Assembly (NCBI RefSeq): GCF_003072125.1
Contig: NZ_QCYH01000013.1
Span: 1-64,000, forward strand
DNA from: Pelagivirga sediminicola
GTDB lineage: Bacteria; Pseudomonadota; Alphaproteobacteria; Rhodobacterales; Rhodobacteraceae
Direction: 5' to 3'
Length of the DNA stretch: 64,000 bases
The position numbers were made by a program, and so were the translations under genes. Under the pieces are notes generated by a model. That model did not search any database. It had not been told where the DNA came from and saw only the letters and a list, made by a program, of their open reading frames with translations. Below are positions 59,677 through 64,000 of this stretch, piece after piece; the stretch's first letter is position 1, and each line of letters starts with the position of its first letter.

Positions 59677-60261
59677 TCATTTCACCTTCGCGCGGAAGCG
59701 GGTGTGACAGGACGAACAGGTGTCGCTGACCTTCGCGAAAACCGCGTTGGCGGGCATCTCGGCCAGTTCTTCGCGCCCCATCGTGTCATCGGCCATCATG
59801 TCACCACTGCCCATCATCGAGTTGGCTCCCATCATGTCGGAGCCGCCCATCATGACGCTTGTATTCGACATGGTGTCCGACTGACTTGCGGGTGCGTTGT
59901 CAGCGGCAAGAGCCAGGCCTTCGGCGTATCTGTGCAACTCCTCGGCCAGGCCTGCAAAGCTCTCCCAATCGTTCCATATGGCGTCTTTCGCGACCGATGG
60001 CATGCCTGCGCTGCCGTCCGGGAACAGACGGGTCATGGCATCGCCAGCGTGCATGCCGATGGTTTCCGCAGCGTGCCGCACGGTATCAGCATCATACGCC
60101 GTCTCGCCGCTCATCATCGGGGCGACCTGTTTCACGGCCTTGCCCATTGCCGACATCGCGTCCATGCGCTCCTTCACGATACCGGTCGCGCCGCTATGGG
60201 CGAGCGCCGCCGATGCCACGCCGACAAGCACGGCGGAAGTGATAATCCCTGTAGGTTTCAT
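59677..60261 (-). CDS. Cytochrome c556-like (class II) protein with Met-rich insert
   Basis: 194 residues from ATG 60261 (AAGGA upstream). Signal peptide ends AALAHS. Four-helix c' fold: IVKERMDAMSAMGKAVKQVA, LFPDGSAGMPSVAKDAIWND. The C-terminal heme site is DTCSSCHTRFR. Before it lies a Met/Asn/Gly insert (MMGGSDMMGANSMMGSGDMM) that could bind copper, unusual for this family. A plausible copper-binding electron carrier. Confidence 0.85.
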   Translation of the reverse strand: MKPTGIITSAVLVGVASAALAHSGATGIVKERMDAMSAMGKAVKQVAPMMSGETAYDADTVRHAAETIGMHAGDAMTRLFPDGSAGMPSVAKDAIWNDWESFAGLAEELHRYAEGLALAADNAPASQSDTMSNTSVMMGGSDMMGANSMMGSGDMMADDTMGREELAEMPANAVFAKVSDTCSSCHTRFRAKVK

Positions 60262-60300
60262 GTCATTGTCCTTCAAATCCTGATTTCGAGACAGGTCCGA

Positions 60301-60657
60301 TCAGGTGAAGGATCGTGGAGGGGGCGGTTCATAGGCCGGACCGCTCCCGTCATGCGTTACGTGAGGAGGCCGGACCTTCGTGGTCGCGGCACGCCTGACG
60401 GGGTGTGCGCGCTCTGAATCCACCGTGATCGCCGCAAGTGCGCAGTCAATTCCCGGATGGCAATGTCCGAATGCCTCCTGGATGACAGTATGATCTTCGC
60501 CATGATCATCGTCGACCACGGCGTGCGTTGAGCTTGTCGCGGCGGGAGCAGAAGAATGGGCTTCAGCGCCCTGAGGGGTCAAGCCGAATGCGAAAAGCGC
60601 GCAGAGAATCATCGCGCGTAGCAAGCCGACAGGTTCAATTTTGCGTCTTTCGTTCAA
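60301..60657 (-). CDS. Small exported His-rich protein
   Basis: 118 residues. Signal peptide (LLRAMILCALFAFGLTPQGA) followed by HSSAPAATSSTHAVVDDDHG, HCHPGIDC and a basic/Pro tail. His and Cys could bind metal. It overlaps the cytochrome upstream by 4 bp. No family known; its build is like the exported proteins at 10296 and 25134. Confidence 0.65.
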   Translation of the reverse strand: MNERRKIEPVGLLRAMILCALFAFGLTPQGAEAHSSAPAATSSTHAVVDDDHGEDHTVIQEAFGHCHPGIDCALAAITVDSERAHPVRRAATTKVRPPHVTHDGSGPAYEPPPPRSFT

Positions 60658-61112
60658 AAGATGCCGTTTTCCTTCTGAAGCTCACGAATGTAACGCGTGA
60701 TCATTTTCACGTCGCCATCGGTCACACCCTCCACCGTCGGCATGTTGCCGAAGTTCCAGTGATGCGCACGGACGCCGTTTTTTGCCGCGAGGACGAATGC
60801 CATGTCGGAGTGATGGTTTGGCTCATAGGTCTTGTGTACAAGCGGTGGGGCGACGCCGTTCTGGCCCGCCGCATTCGCACCATGACACTCGGCGCATTTG
60901 GCGTCGAACGCCCGCTTTCCGATCTGCGCGTCCGCCGACAGTTCGGCGGGAAGCGCCACCTCGACGATCGGTGCGCCCTCGGCCAGGGTGCTGGTATCGG
61001 GCGGAATCATCGAATGGCCCGTGCCTTGCGTCGCCCGTTGCGTCGCATTCCAGTAGACCGCAAACCCCCCGACGAGAAAGAAGGCGACGATCGCCAGCAA
61101 TGTCTTGTTCAT
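60654..61112 (-). CDS. Monoheme c-type cytochrome
   Basis: 152 residues: membrane anchor (LLAIVAFFLVGGFAVYW), heme motif DAKCAECHGANAAG, Met ligand in NFGNMPTVEG. Motifs LVHKTYEPNHHSDMAF and VRAHHWNFGNM give a His-rich surface. It is the second gene of the CueR-driven unit, 33 bp after the L,D-transpeptidase stop. Confidence 0.85.
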   Translation of the reverse strand: MNKTLLAIVAFFLVGGFAVYWNATQRATQGTGHSMIPPDTSTLAEGAPIVEVALPAELSADAQIGKRAFDAKCAECHGANAAGQNGVAPPLVHKTYEPNHHSDMAFVLAAKNGVRAHHWNFGNMPTVEGVTDGDVKMITRYIRELQKENGIF

Positions 61113-61145
61113 ACTTTTCTTGCCCCTCGCAACCGAATGCTTCGG

Positions 61146-61721
61146 TCAAATAAGTTTGACCTGTGTACCAACCGGCGATCTGTCGAAAACCTCGACAATT
61201 TGTTCGTTATAAAGGCCGATACAGCCATTCGACGATTTGCGACCGATCTTGCGCGTGTCGTTGGTGCCGTGAATGCGATAGTACTGCCAACTCAGGTGCA
61301 TGGCACGAATACCCAGCGGATTGTCCGGCCCGGGCGCCACATAGCGCGGCAGCGTCGGATCGCGCTCGATCATCGAGGGTGTCGGCGCCCAATCGGGGGC
61401 CTCATCCTTGAAGACCACTTCGGTATAACCGCGGCGTGTCAGCTCGTCGGACAACGGCACCGAGGTGGGATAGATACGCATCTCCCCATCGGCAGTCCAA
61501 TGCTGGAGCACCCTGGTGTTCGTGTCCGAGAGCAGGATGCCTTTGCCAAGGCTGTCGAAGTGATCCTGCCAAGCGTGTAGCCGGAAGGAAGACATGTTGC
61601 GCCTCACCACGGACGCTTCCTCCGCCCGAAGAAGCGTTGGGGACGCCAGTGCGATAGCACCGCTGACTCCCGCCATCAGAAATCCACGCCGGTCGAGGGG
61701 GTTTTTGCCATGTTCTGTCAT
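61146..61721 (-). CDS. L,D-transpeptidase (YkuD)
   Basis: 191 residues. Tat-like or Sec signal (LDRRGFLMAGVSGAIALASP). The YkuD catalytic motif reads IGRKSSNGCIGLYNEQIVEV with active Cys and preceding HGTNDTRKIG, normally SHGCIRM. It cross-links peptidoglycan or attaches proteins to it. L,D-transpeptidases use a Cys inhibited by copper, so placing one first in a copper-induced operon makes sense as replacement of the poisoned enzyme. Confidence 0.88.
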   Translation of the reverse strand: MTEHGKNPLDRRGFLMAGVSGAIALASPTLLRAEEASVVRRNMSSFRLHAWQDHFDSLGKGILLSDTNTRVLQHWTADGEMRIYPTSVPLSDELTRRGYTEVVFKDEAPDWAPTPSMIERDPTLPRYVAPGPDNPLGIRAMHLSWQYYRIHGTNDTRKIGRKSSNGCIGLYNEQIVEVFDRSPVGTQVKLI

Positions 61722-61759
61722 AACCTGCTCTCACATCTATTTCTTGCCTGTTTTAGCGG

Positions 61760-61790
61760 GATAAACCACCTTCCAGCACCGGAAGGTCAA
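61760..61790 (-). promoter_or_regulatory. CueR-type promoter of the L,D-transpeptidase/cytochrome/oxidase operon
   Basis: Minus strand: -35 TTGACC, 19-bp spacer TTCCGGTGCTGGAAGGTGG (dyad TTCC...GGAA), -10 TTTATC. It lies about 40 bp before the L,D-transpeptidase start. Confidence 0.85.
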
Positions 61791-61837
61791 GCAGATGCCC
61801 CCTGACAAGACCGTGATTTTTGTATCGGTTTGTATCG

Positions 61838-61868
61838 TTGACCTTCCGGCGCAGGAAGGCTTTAGCCT
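61838..61868 (+). promoter_or_regulatory. CueR-type promoter of the small-protein/DsbA/ScsB-like operon
   Basis: Plus strand: TTGACC (61838), 19-bp spacer TTCCGGCGCAGGAAGGCTT (dyad TTCC...GGAA), -10 TAGCCT (61863-61868). It is divergent from the 61760 promoter, 48 bp away, and about 30 bp upstream of the ATG at 61899. Confidence 0.85.
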
Positions 61869-61898
61869 ATCTCCTGTATGCTTGGAGATGCAACGAAA

Positions 61899-62186
61899 AT
61901 GAATGAATCTGAAACTCCTGTTGAGAAATCGAGCACGATGCCGGTGATGAAATACGCCATGTGGGCCTGCTGCGCGGTGATGCTGCTTCCAATCGCAGCG
62001 TTCGTGATGGCGGGGGGACTTGCGGGCGGATTGACCTCCGGGCTCTACGTCTTCGCACCTCTGCTTTTGTGCGTCGCCGCACATTTGATCATGCATCGGA
62101 TGATGGGAAAATCATGCCATGATACGAAGAGCGAGCGGACCGATGATGTTGCGATCCAGGTGGATCAAAAAGTAGCCGCCGATTAG
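61899..62186 (+). CDS. Small membrane protein of DUF2933-like build
   Basis: 95 residues from ATG 61899 (GGAGA upstream). Two helices: MKYAMWACCAVMLLPIAAFV and LYVFAPLLLCVAAHLIMHR, then KSCHDTKSERTDD. Conserved HLIMHRMMG is the DUF2933 ending. First gene of the plus-strand CueR operon. Confidence 0.7.
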   Translation: MNESETPVEKSSTMPVMKYAMWACCAVMLLPIAAFVMAGGLAGGLTSGLYVFAPLLLCVAAHLIMHRMMGKSCHDTKSERTDDVAIQVDQKVAAD

Positions 62187-62192
62187 GCCGGG

Positions 62193-62423
62193 GTGAGATT
62201 GGGTATCGTTCGCCGTCTTCTGCCGCTTTGGGCGATGCTCTTACTTGGCGCCTGCGCCCAGACCATCGCGCAATGCGAGCGAAGCGGTGATGTCCGGCTC
62301 TCTTCGAGCGGTCAGGTGGCCGACCTGCCTGCAGGTTGTGAGGTAAAGGAAATAACGGGCAGTGGGCTGGCAGTGCTTGAATGTCGGGACGGCAGGGAGG
62401 GCTTCGCCTTCGCTTTGGAATAG
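62193..62423 (+). CDS. Small putative lipoprotein
   Basis: 76 residues from GTG 62193 (TTG 62199 alternative). A hydrophobic N-terminus with a lipobox-like LLLGACAQ predicts a lipoprotein with acylated Cys. Four further Cys-containing stretches (AQCERSG, AGCEVKE, LECRDG). No family recognised. Sits between the DUF2933-like gene and a DsbA-type gene. Confidence 0.55.
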   Translation: MRLGIVRRLLPLWAMLLLGACAQTIAQCERSGDVRLSSSGQVADLPAGCEVKEITGSGLAVLECRDGREGFAFALE

Positions 62424-62441
62424 TTGTGAAGGTGATGGGAT

Positions 62442-63212
62442 ATGATTGAAGGACGGCGGAATACATTGGCAGTTCTTGCGACTGTTGCGGCCGCCTACGC
62501 CGGGTTTTGGTATTTTCCGGATCTCGGTTCGACCGAACTCAACTTCGAGGACGTTCAATACCCGCGGGGCTTTCGCAGGCTGTCCGCCAGCGAAAGCTCG
62601 AGCGGCTTCGATCTCTTCATCGGAATGAACGCCATGGGCCCGGATAGTCTGGCGGATGCCGAAGCGCGGGTCAGGGCAGATATCTGCGGTGCGCTCTACG
62701 GCGATGACCTGTCTGAAACACAGCGCGTTCCGGTGGCGTTTTTTACAGAGTATTATTGCCCTTATTGCCGTGTTCAGACCAGGACGCTTGCGGCGCTCGA
62801 TGCACGTCCCGACAGCAACCTGCGTGCCATCTGGCACGAATTGCCGCTTCTCGGGCAATCGTCGGAGGTCGCGGCCAAGGCGGCGCTGGCGGCGAAACGC
62901 CAAGGTGCCTATGTCGCATTTCATGAACGGCTCATGAAATCCTCGTTTGTGGCGACACCGAAATATTTACAGGCTTTGGCGCGAGACATCGGTGTCGATC
63001 ACCAACGCCTGATTACCGACATGCGAAGCGCCCCTGTTACCGAAGAATTGGAAAACAGTGCTGCTCTCGCACGGGTATTCGGCATTTTTGGAACGCCCGC
63101 CCTGATAATCGGGCGAACGATCATCCAGGGCCAGATCGATGAGAAGACCATTCTGCGTGTTGCCGAGATGGAAATCGAGGAAGATTGGACGTCCCAGTGT
63201 CAGACAGCGTGA
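62442..63212 (+). CDS. DsbA-family thioredoxin-fold protein (ScsC-like)
   Basis: 256 residues. Signal anchor (LAVLATVAAAYAGFWYF), then thioredoxin fold with FFTEYYCPYCRVQTRTLAAL (CPYC site) and cis-Pro GIFGTPALIIGRTII. Beside the ScsB-like gene it is probably the soluble partner of a ScsB/ScsC copper-tolerance pair that keeps periplasmic thiols in order. It overlaps the next start (TGATG). Confidence 0.85.
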   Translation: MIEGRRNTLAVLATVAAAYAGFWYFPDLGSTELNFEDVQYPRGFRRLSASESSSGFDLFIGMNAMGPDSLADAEARVRADICGALYGDDLSETQRVPVAFFTEYYCPYCRVQTRTLAALDARPDSNLRAIWHELPLLGQSSEVAAKAALAAKRQGAYVAFHERLMKSSFVATPKYLQALARDIGVDHQRLITDMRSAPVTEELENSAALARVFGIFGTPALIIGRTIIQGQIDEKTILRVAEMEIEEDWTSQCQTA

Positions 63213-64000
63213 TGAACAAATTCTCGCGGCTTTTCGTCGCAAAGCTGATTCTGCTGGCCTGCCTCGGTTTTCTCGGCGCGGGGCTGGCCAGTATGTCGAA
63301 CGCCGCCGAATCCGGGAGCTTTTCCAACCCCGCTCTCGAGGCGCGTCTGATCGCAGCCGAAAACGGAGTCGGCCCGAACGCGACGTCCCTGTCCGCCGGG
63401 CTGCATCTGGAGTTGGGCGAGGGCTGGAAGACCTATTGGCGGTCCCCGGGCGAGGTCGGCATCCCGCCCTCGATCGACTGGGCGGGATCGGAGAATGTGG
63501 AAGAGGTCGAATTGCTCTGGCCCGCCCCGGAACGGTTCACGGCCTTCGGGATCGAGAATTTCGGATATCACGACGAGGTCGTATTTCCGCTGCGTATCGC
63601 ATTGTCAGACCCCGGCGCGCCGGTGCGGTTGAATGCCGATGTCACGCTTCTGACCTGCTCGACCGTTTGCGTCCCGCAGGAGTTCACACTGACCCTGTCA
63701 CTGCCGCGCGCGAGCGGAATCGACACGCGGTCGGCGGCGCTCATTTCCGCCTATGCGGAAAAGGTGCCGGACGAGGGGGCCGAGAGCGGTATCAGGGTCC
63801 AGTCGGCCCATCTCGACCCGGACATGACCGCGCTGACGCTGGCCGCGCGCAGCGAGCAGCCATTTGCGGGTCCGGATGTTTTTCCCGAACTGGGCGCGGG
63901 CACAGCATTCGGCGAGCCCGATATTCGTCTGGGCGAGGGCGGCCGTCTGCTCTGGGCGCGTCTGCCGGTTCTGAGCGCAGCCGCCAACCTGCCCGATCTG
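63212..64000 (+). CDS. ScsB/DsbD-like membrane thiol-disulfide reductase, N-terminal part (runs off window)
   Basis: ATG 63212 opens 263 codons that reach the window end. Signal peptide LLACLGFLGAGLASMS, then the ScsB/DsbD N-terminal domain: LELGEGWKTYWRSPGEVGIP, PAPERFTAFGIENFGYHDEV, and a Cys pair in LLTCSTVCVPQEFTL. ScsB (suppressor of copper sensitivity) takes electrons from cytoplasmic thioredoxin to reduce periplasmic partners such as ScsC. The membrane domain is beyond the window. Confidence 0.85.
   Translation, partial: MNKFSRLFVAKLILLACLGFLGAGLASMSNAAESGSFSNPALEARLIAAENGVGPNATSLSAGLHLELGEGWKTYWRSPGEVGIPPSIDWAGSENVEEVELLWPAPERFTAFGIENFGYHDEVVFPLRIALSDPGAPVRLNADVTLLTCSTVCVPQEFTLTLSLPRASGIDTRSAALISAYAEKVPDEGAESGIRVQSAHLDPDMTALTLAARSEQPFAGPDVFPELGAGTAFGEPDIRLGEGGRLLWARLPVLSAAANLPDL

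Overview
The window is a GC-rich stretch of an alphaproteobacterial genome, most like a Rhodobacterales (Roseobacter-type) plasmid or genomic island. This is inferred from gene content and GC-rich codon use, not from any database search. It is packed with accessory functions, mainly copper handling and anaerobic energy conservation, and is littered with insertion-sequence remnants and broken genes. I saw no rRNA, tRNA, CRISPR array or replication gene.

Layout. 1-12.2 kb: a copper block with the end of copA (multicopper oxidase), copB, a two-component system, a CusF-like/CusA/CusB efflux operon without cusC, and small Met/His-rich or EF-hand periplasmic proteins. 12.2-16.4 kb: membrane proteins (TVP38-like, APC permease), an ATC-hydrolase-like protein and lgt. 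16.4-25 kb: patchwork of a phaC fragment, DMT exporter, merR fragment, Cys-rich copper-binding protein, YHS remnant, cyclopropane-fatty-acid-synthase-like gene, a 149-bp inverted-repeat element, an IS110 transposase and nhaA.

25.1-47.9 kb: one 22-kb co-directional block that starts behind a perfect FNR/FixK-type box. It holds small membrane proteins, a DUF3141 protein, acetate kinase, a phosphotransacylase, FabI, a Cu P-type ATPase, an AniA-type NirK, a YfcC/ArcD-like carrier, arcA-arcB-arcC, an HdeD-like protein, a complete N-type ATPase operon (atpDCQRBEFAG) and a CBS protein. Both the arginine deiminase route and acetyl-phosphate turnover make ATP without respiration. The N-ATPase could spend it on an ion gradient while NirK consumes nitrite. 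I read this as an oxygen-limitation survival module.

47.8-51.3 kb: a scrapyard (phosphotransacylase fragment, broken cbpA, IS66 remnant, broken nuoA and neighbour). 51.3-64 kb: a second copper region around cueR and a CopA-type ATPase. At least five, probably six, promoters here and at 12.2 kb carry a CueR/HmrR-type dyad in a 19-bp spacer. They face copA, a CopZ-like chaperone, a DUF305 protein, a long operon (L,D-transpeptidase, four c-type cytochromes, multicopper oxidase, DsbA-like protein) and a divergent small-protein/DsbA/ScsB-like operon. Together these suggest a wide envelope copper-defence regulon.
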